From positions 161,326-225,325 of the forward strand of contig CAXAMN010003692.1 of the NCBI GenBank assembly GCA_963970005.1: a stretch of 64,000 nucleotides of DNA, read 5' to 3'. This DNA comes from Durusdinium trenchii. Its lineage: Eukaryota > Sar > Dinophyceae > Suessiales > Symbiodiniaceae. Both the position numbers and the translations under genes were made by a program. This document shows, piece after piece, positions 10,735-20,744 of this stretch. Position 1 is the first letter of the stretch, and each line of letters opens with the position of its first letter. The notes under the pieces were generated by a model. That model made no database searches, was not told the origin of the DNA, and saw only the letters and a list, made by a program, of their open reading frames with translations.

Positions 10735-11359
10735 CGAATTGGATTCTTTGAAGGAGGCCTTTTACAAGCGATTACCACCTCCGTCCCGAGCCTCGCCAGT
10801 TCCCATCAGACCGCTTGCTCAACTCAACAAGCTCAGCCGCCAGCTGCACCGTGGTCAGTTGGAGGTCATGGACCTTTGGAGCGTCAGGTCTCTGACGTTT
10901 CAGCGAACGTACAGTCAGAAGCGTCGCAAGGTGGGGGAGGGCTTGTACCTCCAGGAGGACGACACCGAGGAGGATATGTCCAAGACCTACCTCATGAAGC
11001 TCGAGACCTACCTGCTGGCTTTGGCTATTGTGGGCTGTCGGCCCTTGGATCCACCCACAGCTGCCCCCTATGATACTTTGTTTCGCTACTGAGGGCCGCT
11101 CTTCCACTGGAGGGAGCAAGGCCAGATCCATGACATGTCTGTGTACGCTGACTACCAACAATTCATGGAAGAGCTCTCCCTTGTTGATCCGGTGGTTGAT
11201 ACAGCACGAAAGCCTGTCTTTCTTGATGTGTTCAGTGGTCTGAACGCACCGCTTGCTAAGGCCTTTCTCTGGTGCCAGTGGGAAGTGGTCACACCCATCG
11301 ACATCGTCGTGCCATCCATGCAGTACTCCCCCAAGTGGTTCTTATTTCTGGAGCTATGA
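10735..11359 (+). pseudogene. Methyltransferase-like N-terminal part
   Basis: A single frame, broken once by TGA at 11,090-11,092, encodes a basic helical region and then FLDVFSGLNAPLAKAFLWCQ followed by EVVTPIDI. This resembles motif I of SAM-dependent cytosine-5 DNA methyltransferases (DxFSG, then the acidic end of strand 2). The frame stops at 11,359. The continuation SGAMSCATKSRARE, which aligns with the motif IV region of such enzymes, is in another frame (near 11,350). The catalytic Pro-Cys pair of true C5 methyltransferases is not seen (SC in place of PC), so activity cannot be claimed. Confidence 0.5.
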
Positions 11360-11362
11360 GTT

Positions 11363-12345
11363 GTGCTACCAAATCAAGAGCACGGGAGAAGCAACCTGGT
11401 CCCCCTCCACTACGTAGTGAGGAGTCACCTCGAGGTCTTCCGGGAATCCCCAGAACGCAGTCAGCAACGGGTGGATGCGGACAACTACTCCAGTGATTAC
11501 CTGCTAGCGCTCCATACATGGGTAGCCCAGCATGGCTTGGGTGGGTTGCGAGAGAACCCCTTCCGCTCCTTACATTGGTGGGACCCTGTTGAGATTCATG
11601 TCGCCCAGCACAGTACTTGGCATGACCTGGACTATGATGCTTGTGTGTTTGGCGGGGCCCGCAAAAAGTTTCAGCGCTTCAGGCACAACGTTCCCGAGCT
11701 CGCAGCTTTGCCCACTGTTCGTTGTGGACACATTTATGACCCTCGGGAGTGGTCCTCCCCAGTCGACGGAGGGTTTGCTACATTTGCGGAAGCGGAATAT
11801 ACCCCCAGTTTGGTGTTCACACTTGCCGTGGCTTGCACCGCGTGGGCTGCTTCAAGGGGATATTGCGTCACTCAGGTACCGAGGCTGCCACCTATTTCGT
11901 TGTCGGGCGACCATCGGCCGTTGTTGCAGTTCGAACCATCGGAACTCCGTCAGGACTTGATGGACGTCATGGGCTTCCACTTGGGGTTATCACCTCCAGG
12001 TGTGGACTCCTCCTTTGTTCCAGTGAGGTTGGTGGCCAGCAATGTCCTCCGCATGCGCAAGCACCTCCAGGAGAATGAGATCTATATCGGCCCTGGCCAT
12101 TTCTCGCATCGGTGGCCCCTCTCACAATGGCAGAACCCTTTTAGAGCAGGAGAAGGCCGTACGTCCTCTGAGAGTGTCCTCCAGTACGCCCGGTGGACCC
12201 ACGACCAGGAGCGCTTGATTGAAGCCTTGCCTTCATTACATGGTTGTACATTGATCTGCGACTGCCCTCACAATATCTTGTGTCGTGGCGACATACTTCG
12301 TGCCTTCATCTACGACCTCACGATCCACGCTTCCGCGGCGTCGCC
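11363..12345 (+). pseudogene. Methyltransferase-like C-terminal part and DUF4326-like domain
   Basis: The frame reads an ENPFRSLHWW motif, typical of the ENP segment following motif IV in C5-methyltransferase-like proteins, then YDACVFGGARKKFQRFRHN and a Cys-His segment CGHIYDPREW. About 150 residues later comes a block with NVLRMRK, YIGPGHFSHRWPLSQWQNPF, then CTLICDCPHNILCRGDIL, matching the pattern of DUF4326 (Y-I/V-G-R/P, NPF, C-x-C...CHGD). The useful frame ends where the RT frame takes over near 12,330. Function unknown, possibly modification of element DNA. Confidence 0.5.
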
Positions 12346-14657
12346 GCCAGCAGGGTGTGTGCAAGGTGGCCTTGTTGGCCGCGGGCCTTCGCCCAGTCCG
12401 GGCTGTTCCAGTCAGGTTTTCCCAGGAGACCGTGATGGCAGCTATGATGGCCCTATGCCCTCACATACATTGGTCCGGATTTCAATGGCCCATGATCGAG
12501 GACCTGTTGGTCGACGACTCCCACTTCGGGTGGTTGACTACCATGCAGACCCGGGAGGATTGGCGCGGCCAAGCGTTTGGCCCATCCTTGGTGGGGCCTA
12601 TTGAACGTGCAGCCATCTCCCTCCATGGCTTTCAACAGGCGGGCGCAGCGGCTGCTGCGAAAGCCATGCGCCACTTTGAGCTCGCAATGGACCTCAAGAC
12701 CAGACCTACCCATTTCGAATCAATGGGTATTGTTGATGATGATCTCATCTTTGCCGCAGACCAGTACCAGCAGTTGGGTGCCTCCCTACGAGTTGCCAGG
12801 CAGCGCATGACACGCTGGATCCACGAGCTGGCCAGGCGCACATGGCCCATCACGGATTGGATGCGCCAGTTTCAACCACATGGCCCCGCCTTGGTTACCA
12901 AAGGTCGTCACATCGCATTGATTGGGTTGTTGGTTGTTCATCGGCTGGCCGGACCCTACATTCATGGAGTGTTTGATTTTGGGTTCCCTGCAGTTGGGTT
13001 TTCTCCTCATGTGCCTGTTTACAAGGCTCAGCCAGCGGAGTATCTCACCTCTGAGGATGTCGTGCTTGGTGCTTGGCAGGACGCCGAGCGACTTATCGGC
13101 ACGTTAAAGTCCTGTGAGCATGATGAAGCTATTGTCCGGGCCGGGTTGGATGACGAGGCCCTTGGTTTTTGCGGACCAGCCATGTCCTGGGTACAGCTTT
13201 GTCGCCAAGTACACCACTTTCGCCTCATCCGCCGCTTCTGCATCAAGCAACCCAGTGGCAAGTTGCGGGTCATCGACGATGCAGCCGATGGCGGCCAGAG
13301 TGAGCTGAGCCACGATTCGAACAAGTTGGACTTGCGCACCAGCATCCAGCCGGGACTTCATGTGCAGCTACTCTGGCGGGCAGTCCGCCCCGCGCCGGAC
13401 GCAGAGACATTGCTTGCCGAGGGCATTTGTTCAGGAGGCGAAGATCTTCCCAATGCGTACCGGCGCGTGCCCATGCTCCCAGAACATTCGGATCTTGCTA
13501 TCGTCGCCTACTACGACCACTATGTGCGGGAACCTCGTTTTCGTCGATACTATGGTTCACTTTTTGGGCTGCCCAACGCTGTTTGCTCATTCAACCGGTT
13601 CCCTCGATTCTTTCAGGCGGTTTGTCGTCGCATGGGTTATTGTCTGGCTAGCATGTACTTCGATGACCTGACTGTTCAAGACCTTGGGAGTATGAAAGGA
13701 TCAGCCCAACAGTTTATCACTAGTCTGGCCACAGAAATGGGATCACCGTTCCAGCCAGAGAAACATCAGGCTATGCAGAGTCAGTCTGACTTTCTGGGCC
13801 TTGTGCATGATGTTGGTCAATGTCACCATGGTCAATCTGTCCGCTTTTGGCCGCGCGACCGTTTGCTCACTAAGGTCACGGACCTCATGGATGAAGCTGT
13901 TCAAACCCAACGTCTCCCGCCAGGACTCGCTGCCAAGCTGTTCGGTTGCCTGGGCTTCCTCAACGCTGGATGTTTTGGTAAGCTGCTTGGGAGATCAGGG
14001 TTGAGTCCGTTGAAGGAACGCCAGTATTCCCATGACATAGCTCTGACTGAGGACCTATCCCGTTCGTTTGTGACCATCAAATCCCTCCTCGCCTTGAAAC
14101 CTGAGCGAGAGTTACCACTTCAACCCGGCAGCCAACAACGTTATCTGGCGGCGTCTGATGCGGCCCAAGATGAACCTCGGCAAGGTTCAGCGGGCCTGTT
14201 GTTCATTGGACCTCGCGGTGAACGAGATGCCTATGTAGTTGACATCACGGCGGAGCTCTTCACCCTCTGGTTTCACCACTCCACTAAGATCGCCCAGTTG
14301 GAGCTGCTCACAGTCTACGTCGGCTTCATCTTCGTGGCCAGTCAGGCCCGCTCCTGTCAGAGGCTGTGGTTTGTGGACAACATTGCGGCGCTGATGGCCT
14401 TGGTCAAGGGCAGGAGTGACAACCCCGAGCTGGATGCCATGGCGGGATGTATTCATGCTTTGTTGTATTCACTACGCAGTGGTTGCTACTTCCAATGGGT
14501 CCAATCCGTTGATAATTGGTCCGATGGTATTAGCAGGAAAGGAATTTACGACGAATGGTATCAGGCTCATGGATTTCGTGTACATCGCGTTCCAGTACCT
14601 CTTCTCCTACTCCGCCTACCTTATACCCTTATAAGTCGTGTCTTCCAGTTCTTCTGA
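12330..14657 (+). CDS. Reverse transcriptase-RNase H polyprotein
   Basis: A plus-strand frame open from before 12,285 to TGA near 14,657 gives about 775 residues. RT motifs in order: KLRVIDDAADGGQSE (template-grip region, near 13,260), DLPNAYRRVP (motif A with its Asp, 13,444), FGLPNAVCSFNRFPRFF (motif B), and MYFDD (motif C, 13,653-13,667). The RNase H-like part follows with QLELLTVYVG (Glu, near 14,300), RLWFVDNIAALMALVKG (Asp, near 14,370) and NWSDGISRKG (final Asp, near 14,515). Strand-transfer replication of the element is the expected role. It is the only long intact ORF of this element. Class assignment between DIRS-like and LTR-like is unsettled because no recombinase was seen. Confidence 0.72.
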   Translation, partial: LPRRRRQQGVCKVALLAAGLRPVRAVPVRFSQETVMAAMMALCPHIHWSGFQWPMIEDLLVDDSHFGWLTTMQTREDWRGQAFGPSLVGPIERAAISLHGFQQAGAAAAAKAMRHFELAMDLKTRPTHFESMGIVDDDLIFAADQYQQLGASLRVARQRMTRWIHELARRTWPITDWMRQFQPHGPALVTKGRHIALIGLLVVHRLAGPYIHGVFDFGFPAVGFSPHVPVYKAQPAEYLTSEDVVLGAWQDAERLIGTLKSCEHDEAIVRAGLDDEALGFCGPAMSWVQLCRQVHHFRLIRRFCIKQPSGKLRVIDDAADGGQSELSHDSNKLDLRTSIQPGLHVQLLWRAVRPAPDAETLLAEGICSGGEDLPNAYRRVPMLPEHSDLAIVAYYDHYVREPRFRRYYGSLFGLPNAVCSFNRFPRFFQAVCRRMGYCLASMYFDDLTVQDLGSMKGSAQQFITSLATEMGSPFQPEKHQAMQSQSDFLGLVHDVGQCHHGQSVRFWPRDRLLTKVTDLMDEAVQTQRLPPGLAAKLFGCLGFLNAGCFGKLLGRSGLSPLKERQYSHDIALTEDLSRSFVTIKSLLALKPERELPLQPGSQQRYLAASDAAQDEPRQGSAGLLFIGPRGERDAYVVDITAELFTLWFHHSTKIAQLELLTVYVGFIFVASQARSCQRLWFVDNIAALMALVKGRSDNPELDAMAGCIHALLYSLRSGCYFQWVQSVDNWSDGISRKGIYDEWYQAHGFRVHRVPVPLLLLRLPYTLISRVFQFF

Positions 14658-14692
14658 GTGCTTTGGGTATGGTTGAATGCATTGGGATCATT

Positions 14693-14870
14693 GGGAACGA
14701 ATACCTGGCAGAGGTATGCACCAGGGGTGCACGCAGCGTGGGCTGCTGTGACTGGGGTCACATTAACCAAAGCACTTTTGAACAAAGACTCTCAAGCTTG
14801 TGCGAAAAAGAATCCAGTCCGAATCTGATTCGTCATGTATCAAGTCAAGTGTAACTGATGCAGCCGAATA
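14693..14870 (+). repeat. Direct repeat, left copy (178 bp)
   Basis: The sequence from GGGAACGAATACCTGGCAGA to ATGCAGCCGAATA is repeated at 15,719-15,886 almost without change. The copies differ by a 1-base indel and a 9-base insertion (TGACTGGGG) here. It begins about 35 bp after the end of the RT ORF. Confidence 0.85.
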
Positions 14871-15718
14871 TATTCATTCATTAAAGGTAGGCAGGGTCGG
14901 TGATGAGGAATTATTTGATGTCATTCAGTTCACTCACTCCTTTCACAGCTTGGGGCTCAAGCCAAAAAGGAGCGTCGCTCCATAAGAATCAGTGCCACTG
15001 ATTCTTCGGATTTTCTGTCCCACGCACCACACCCTGTGCTCGGTACGAGTGGTTGCAGGACCATGTCGGCCCGAGTGTCCACGTTTGCGGTGCATCTGAG
15101 TGGTGTATTTTGGCCTGTGCGGTGTCCCCCACGGTGAGGCCTTGTTAGTGGCAGCAGTCTGCAGGTGGCCACGGGTTACTGCAATTTTTGACGATGTCGC
15201 GTTTTATCCAATACCGACCAGCACGATTCCAGTCCAGTGAGTTTTGAGCAAACACTCATTTCGTCGCCAGCGACCTTGAGTGGTAGCTGCCGGCCGAGTA
15301 CCACAGTTCAGGTCCACCAAATTTTCCGTTGCAATTTGATGCCTGACCCTCCTGGCCGCCAGATGATTTGCAGCTGTCGGCTTGGCTAAATGCTCTGGCA
15401 ATGAGCAAATGGAGTGGTGCTGTCTGCAGGATACCACTGCGTCCATGTCCATTTTCCAGCCACAATTTTTGACTGTCCATGATGGCTGCTGTCTGCACGA
15501 GGCCACTGTTTTTGCAGCTGTCGGCTTGGCTAAACACTCTAGTCATGAGTCCAGATACCCTTCGTCAGTGACATTGCGGAGCAATGGTAGGTCACTGCCA
15601 CTGCGTTTGATCAATTTTGCAGTACAAGAGTTGGACCTCTTTGGGTTACTGCGCATCATTTTGTCGTTTCCACTCCACCATAGTCATAGGTTTTTAAGGA
15701 GTCTACCAGGTACAGGTA
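14871..15718. other. 848-bp spacer between direct repeats
   Basis: No gene is supported. A 23-base segment TTGCAGCTGTCGGCTTGGCT-AAA occurs twice inside (15,368-15,390 and 15,512-15,534), each followed by related CTCTxGxCAATGAG-like sequence, so the spacer has its own degenerate internal duplication of about 144 bp. Confidence 0.6.
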
Positions 15719-15886
15719 GGGAACGAATACCTGGCAGAGGTATGCACCAGGGTGCACGCAGCGTGGGCTGCTGTCACATTAACCAAAGCACTTTTGAACA
15801 AAGACTCTCAAGCTTGTGCGAAAAAGAATCCAGTCCGAATCTGATTCGTCATGTATCAAGTCAAGTGTAACTGATGCAGCCGAATA
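15719..15886 (+). repeat. Direct repeat, right copy (168 bp)
   Basis: This is the second copy of the 14,693-14,870 repeat, in the same orientation. After it the sequence changes to C-rich tracts. The pair could be terminal or split repeats of the upstream element or a local duplication. Confidence 0.85.
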
Positions 15887-16158
15887 ATAATTGATACCGT
15901 AGTTCAATTCAACCCCCCCACCCCCTTGGAATTGATTTTTCAATCCAACCCCTCCCCTTGAAATTTATTTTTCAATACAGACTGCCCCACCCCTTTGTCC
16001 CGAAGTGGATCTTATTTGGAGCGGGTCATTTGGTCTGCGAGAACGTCGGACCGTGAGTTAACAAATTCTCGGATCAACGGCTCAGATCTGCATAAGCGCA
16101 GCGCGTCCACTGCTACTGCTCGGATCTGGATTTGCTGGTGCAGCGCATGGGATGTAGA

Positions 16159-16440
16159 TCTGAAACCACGTTTTACACCAACCACCGTTTACACCAAACC
16201 ACGTTCTACACCAACCAACGTTTACGCCCTTGCACGGCTTACACCAACCACCGTTGACGCCAAGCCATGTATTACACGAACCGCTGTTGACACCAAGCCA
16301 CGGTTTACACCAACCACCGCGTGCACCACACCACGTTTTACTCCAACCACTCACCGTTTACACCAAACCACCGTTTGCGCGAACCGCCGTTTACACCAAA
16401 CACCACGGCTTACACCAACCGCCGTTTAAACCAAACCGCT
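16159..16440. repeat. ACACCAACCACCGTTT minisatellite
   Basis: About fifteen degenerate units of 15-21 bases are built on ACACCAA(C/A)CCACCGTTT. Thr/Pro-rich frames across it (15,995-16,429) derive from the repeat and are not called. Confidence 0.75.
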
Positions 16441-16566
16441 TGGAACTGATAGTTCACTCCTAACCCCCCGCTGGGCATTGACATGTCAATACAGACACCC
16501 CCGCGTCGTCCAAGTCATCGGATCAACAAACTTCTTTTGATGCAAGTGTACGTGCCTTGTGATTTC

Positions 16567-16640
16567 CCCCGGTGCACCTTCCCTTTTCTCAAGTTGTTTT
16601 TGGCCCCGGTGCACCTTCCCTTTTCTCAAGTTGTTTTTGG
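16567..16640. repeat. 37-bp tandem duplication
   Basis: The unit starting CCCCGGTGCACCTTCCCTTT is present twice back to back (16,567-16,603 and 16,604-16,640) without mismatch. Confidence 0.9.
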
Positions 16641-17850
16641 GGAATTAGGATATTGGCATATGGGTTTTAGCATCAGCATGCCTAAGCAAAGTGACCTACA
16701 GAGGGCCTAACAGATGCCAACTCTTTTTTGGGTCCTTGTGACACACTGACGAGTGCAGGCTCTTTAAACTCCTATTCAGAGCAATCACAATGAAACCAAA
16801 GCTACAGAAAGAGTACGACATCATTCCAAGCACAGCAAAGCAAATATTGCTATATTTTATATTACTTTTCAAAACAAAGCAATTGTTGCGTGCAATTGTG
16901 CCTTCATTCTTGCACCTTGCACCTCCAAGACTCCAACCGTATTCTCGTCAAAGTTGATGCTATGTGTGGATCTCTTTGCGAGTGCAAGCGTGCAGAGAAA
17001 GCAGTTCCCGTTTTTGGTGTGGAGATGCAGCACGGTCCATCCGCTCATCTTATCACCCCTGATTCCTGAACCTTTGGCAAGACTATTTGAAGGAAGGCAA
17101 GATATCGAGCGTCCCCGAACACCAACTGTGTATCTGAAGAGCTTGCGCAAGAATCATTGTGGCCAGATGACTGCCACGGCTCAATGCAGCGCTCAATAAC
17201 ATTCAAACATTCCTGATGACTAATGAGTTGCAGGATGTCAAAGAAACAAAGGAGGACAACGAAGTCTTGCAACTCAGTCCCACCAAGGCCGAGCTGGCGC
17301 CACTGCAGCTCCGGTCCCGCCCTGAGAAAAAACGTTGAGATGTGGTTTCCACGTCGTATAAGGCTTATAATTCCTAAGGTTCAGTTTCTGACTTGCACCA
17401 TGAGCACAACATGTGAAATTGCACTTAGGCAGATGTGTCAGTGTACGATACTGAGGCCTGTCAAAGCCTGCGCCATGTCTAAAGTGTGTTAGAAAGCTGG
17501 TTCAGACAAGCACCTTTCTTGTATATGCAGTATATAGGCTCTCTGGCAAGTGACAGGAACTGACTGCCTTGCTTGCAGAAGCACAAGTTCACATGGCAGT
17601 CTGCAACTCAATGCGATGGACAGGAACGAAATCCGATCGTCAGATGGATCTTTTCCTTCTGCTTACGCCCGCGCCAAGAACGTCATGCTCCGCAGCTGAG
17701 GTGCTTTCCAATAGATCCGCCGTTGACAGAGTCCAGCAGGCTGAGATATTGCGCCGGGAGAGCAGCAAGGATTTGCCTGAAGTGTAAAGCAGAGGACACC
17801 TGCTTGTAACATATATAAGTATTAAAGATACTTCTAAAGAGTAGCTTTCT
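16641..17850. other. No recognisable gene
   Basis: Short open frames occur on both strands (for example 16,954-17,199 and 17,223-17,492, plus) with no recognisable motif. Some could be exons, but splice sites and composition do not single any out. Confidence 0.4.
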
Positions 17851-17854
17851 GCTT

Positions 17855-18325
17855 TTGCCACATTCTGTGAGGCAATGCGGCCCCTGGGCAAACAACTGGC
17901 CGTTGCGGAGGATCTTGCATTTGAAGGCGCAGGAGACGTTTGCGCAAAAAACTGTATTCATCAGAATCAAAGGAATGATGCTAAAGCACATGTGTGAAAT
18001 TTGTGGCACGAATTCCAGGAGAAGCATCAGCAACCAAAGGCGATTTGGTTCCATCCATGTTGCTCTTTGCCTGGGGCTCGTCCAGTGTCCAGTCTGCCTC
18101 AAATTGAAACAAGTGGCAGCTCTGCTCAAGGCACGATCGCCTTCGACCCCGAACGTTGTAAGAGCTGTGGAGGCAGACGTTTCAATGTTGGGATGGGTAC
18201 ACCATGCGAAAGTTGCTGAGACTTTTGGCTTTGAAACCAGGTTCAAATCAGCAAGAAAACCTGGGGCTACATGCCGGGACGAAGGGTGGGGTCTGCATAA
18301 AGTTCTAGCCTACAGGAAAGATTAA
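17855..18325 (+). CDS. Hypothetical ORF with Cys pairs, doubtful
   Basis: The plus-strand frame from ATG 17,855 gives 156 residues with MCEICG and, 30 residues on, VQCPVCLKLKQ, which could form a four-Cys zinc site. A second plus frame over the same bases contains CKSCGGRRFNVGMGTPCESC, also zinc-ribbon-like, so at most one is real. A 187-aa minus-strand frame also overlaps. No flanking gene gives context and nothing indicates function. Confidence 0.25.
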   Translation: MPHSVRQCGPWANNWPLRRILHLKAQETFAQKTVFIRIKGMMLKHMCEICGTNSRRSISNQRRFGSIHVALCLGLVQCPVCLKLKQVAALLKARSPSTPNVVRAVEADVSMLGWVHHAKVAETFGFETRFKSARKPGATCRDEGWGLHKVLAYRKD

Positions 18326-18660
18326 GAACAGGCTCCACGGACTTTTCAGTTCCGGAGCAAGTGTTTGCCATATTGGGGCTTGCCTGATGCAGTTGACAAA
18401 TTGTTTTTGTTTGCTCGTTCCGGCCCCAGGGCTGAGGCCTCTGTTCGCATGACGGTGAGCCTTAACCACCTAGTTGGAATATTAACTTCCAAACAAAGAA
18501 GGGCTTGCACCAGCGCAGCAATTACAGCAATTTCAGCTTGGAAGGTCATTCCCAAGCATTTTCTTGTTGGGGTTCTCAATACTTTTAAGTGTGTCCGCTC
18601 GGTCTGGACTAGCGTGTTTGCGTTCTGGCAAGTACTGTGTCCGCCTTCTGGCAACTCCTT

Positions 18661-20306
18661 AGTAGCAATTCTTTATGATTGTTGCTACTAGTGATAAGAA
18701 TGCTCCTTGTAGCGATGCCAGGAGCCCCTAGTAGCGTCCTTGCTCCTAGTAGTAANNNNNNNNNNTTGCTACTAGTAGTAAGAATGCTCCTAGTAGCGAT
18801 GCCAGGAGCCCCCCACAAGCCCCTACTAGCTTCTTGTTGCTAGTGCAATTCTATATACTTGTTGCTAATAGTAGTAAGGTTGCTCGTAGTACCGATGCCA
18901 GGAGCCCCTAGTAGCTCCTAGTAGCGATGCCAGGAGCCCTTAGGAGCCCCTACGAGCTTCTTGTTACTAGTGCAATTCTTTTTATTTGTTGCTACTAGTA
19001 GTAAAAATGCTCCCAGTAGCAACGCCAGGAGCCCCTAGTAGCGTCCTTGCTCCTAGTAGTATGGCTAGGAGCCCCTACTAGCTTCTTGTAACTAGTGGCA
19101 ATTCTATACAATTGTTGATACTAGTAGTAAGAATGCACCTAGTAGCGATGCCAGGAGCCCCTAGTAGCGTCCTTGCTCCTAGTAGTAAGGAGCCCCTAGT
19201 AGCGTCCTTGCTCCCAGGAGTAAGGCCAGGAGCCCCTACTAGCTTCTTGTTACTAGTAGCAATTTTTTGGTTGCTACTAGTAGAAAGAATGCTCCTAGTA
19301 GCGATGCCAGGAGCCCCTAGTAGCGTCCTTGCTCCTAGTAGTAAGGCCAGGAGCCCCTACTAGCTTCTTGTTACTAATAGCAGTTTTACACACTTGTTGC
19401 TACTAGTAGTTACTAGTAGTAAGAATGCTCCTAGTAGCGATGCCAGGAGCGGCTAGTAGCATCCTTGCTCCTAGTGTAAGGCCAGGAGTTTCTTGTTACT
19501 GGTAGCAATTCTATATAGTTGTTGCTAGTAGTAGTAAGAATGCTCCTAGTAGCGATGCCAGGAGCCCCTAGTAAGGCCAGGAGCCCCTACTAGCTTCTTG
19601 TTACTAGTAGCAACTCTATATAATTGTTGCTACTAGTAGTAAGAATGCTCCTAGTAGCGATGCCACGAGCCCCTAGTAGCGTCCTCGCTCCGAGTAGTAA
19701 GGCCAGGAGCCGCTACTAGCTTCTTGTTACTAGGTGCTATTTTATATAATTGTTGCTACCAGTAATAAGATTGCGCCTAGTAGCGATGCCAGGTTAGGCC
19801 AGGAGCCCCTATTAGCTTCTTGTTACTAGTAGCAATTATATGTAATTGTTGGTACTAGGAGTAAGAATGCTCCTAGCAGCGATGCCAGAAGCCCCTAGTA
19901 GCGTCCTTGCCCCTAGTAGTAAGGCCAGGAGCCGCTACTAGCTTCTTGTTAGTAGTGCAATTCTATATAGTTGTTGCTACTGGTAGTAAGAGTGCTCCTA
20001 GTAGCGATGCCAGGAGCCCCTAGTAGCGTCCTTGCTCCTAGTAGTAAGGCCAGGAGCCCCTACTAGCTTTTTGTTTTTAGTAGCAATTCTATATAGTTGT
20101 TGCTACTAGTAGTAAGAATGCTCCTAGTAGCGATGCCAGGAGCCCCTAGTAGCGTCCTTGCTCCTAGTAGCAAGGCCAGCCCCTACCAGCTTCTTGTAAC
20201 TAGTAGCAATTCCATATAATTGTTGCTACTCGTAGTAAGAATGCTCCTAGTAGCGATGCCAGGAGCCCCTAGTAGCGTTCTTGCTCCTAGTAGTAAGGGC
20301 AGGAGC
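18661..20306. repeat. 126-bp CTAGTAG minisatellite, main array
   Basis: About a dozen copies of a unit near 126 bp contain GCTCCTAGTAGCGATGCCAG, GTCCTTGCTCCTAGTAGTAA and CTTCTTGTTACTAGTAGCAA. Landmark spacings are 126 bp (20,004 to 20,130) and 123 bp (to 20,253). The unit is itself built from repeated CTAGTAG words, many palindromic (CTACTAGTAG). Frames across it are artefacts. A sequence gap lies at 18,756-18,765. Confidence 0.9.
18756..18765. other. Assembly gap (10 N)
   Basis: Ten N bases interrupt the minisatellite. The true repeat number is therefore unknown here. Confidence 0.98.
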
Positions 20307-20309
20307 CCG

Positions 20310-20703
20310 TATACTCGCCAGAAGCCCGCGGCATGTGCGCCGCAACCGCCGAGATCTTGGCGGCGTTGAAGTCGTGGCAAAAGCCCTCCAGCAGATATAC
20401 CGCGTCGCCGACGCGCAGGTGGTCGCCCGCTTGTAGTGTCTGCGGCCCAGCCGCGACGAGTGAGGACGTGCCGCGGGTCACACCGCAGTGCGCAAGGACT
20501 TCCGCGCGCTGTCCCGACCCCTCCGGCAGCAGCGGGGGCTCCAGCCGCCAGGACGTGTTGTCGGGGTCGACGGGCGGACCCTCTGCCGCCAGCAAAACAT
20601 CCTGCAGGTAGCGCCGCGCAACGCCTGTGGACAGCGCGCCCCCCGCGCGGTTACCAGGTGTGCGTAGTGGTCGGCGGTCGACCCCTTGTACCGTTGATGG
20701 CAA
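20310..20703 (-). pseudogene. GC-rich coding remnant, possibly BAH-like
   Basis: A minus-strand frame of about 130 codons is markedly more GC-rich than its flanks and protein-like. It contains ARRYLQDVLLAAEGP, a linker with PQTLQAGDHLRVGDAVYLLE and DFNAAKISAV. The RVGDAVYL strand followed about 15 residues later by a K-I-x-x strand resembles the start of a BAH domain (VGDxVYL...I.I), a module found in DNA methyltransferases and chromatin proteins. It is truncated on the 3' side by the minisatellite. It opposes the copia element in orientation and may be an older insertion. BAH identity is tentative. Confidence 0.3.
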
Positions 20704-20744
20704 GCCTCCATGGCCAAGGTTCCGGAGTTGCTCTGTGTGGTGTA

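Larger units (their letters stand above)
8740..14657 (+). mobile_element. Decayed multi-domain RT element (DIRS/LTR-like) with phosphatase- and methyltransferase-like domains
   Basis: A run of plus-strand frames, each continued by the next after a stop or frameshift, encodes a Pro/Ala-rich segment, a dual-specificity-phosphatase-like P-loop, a small helical protein, a DNA-methyltransferase-like domain, a DUF4326-like domain and a reverse transcriptase-RNase H. Neither an integrase nor a tyrosine recombinase was recognised and terminal repeats were not located, so the class is open. The RT-RNase H with YFDD and FVDN motifs resembles DIRS/Ngaro-type elements more than LINEs. The RT frame is uninterrupted while upstream ORFs are broken, implying recent but partial decay. 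Element ends are uncertain. Confidence 0.6.

Noticed and set aside
8740..14657. Region as viral or phage DNA because of DUF4326-like and methyltransferase-like parts
   Set aside because: No capsid, packaging or polymerase B genes; the RT-RNase H and decay pattern fit a retroelement.
19112..19363. Hydrophobic 83-aa plus-strand frame
   Set aside because: It lies wholly within the satellite and repeats with its period.
18661..20306. Regular repeats suggesting a CRISPR array
   Set aside because: Units are contiguous 126-bp satellites made of CTAGTAG words with no unique spacers and no cas genes.
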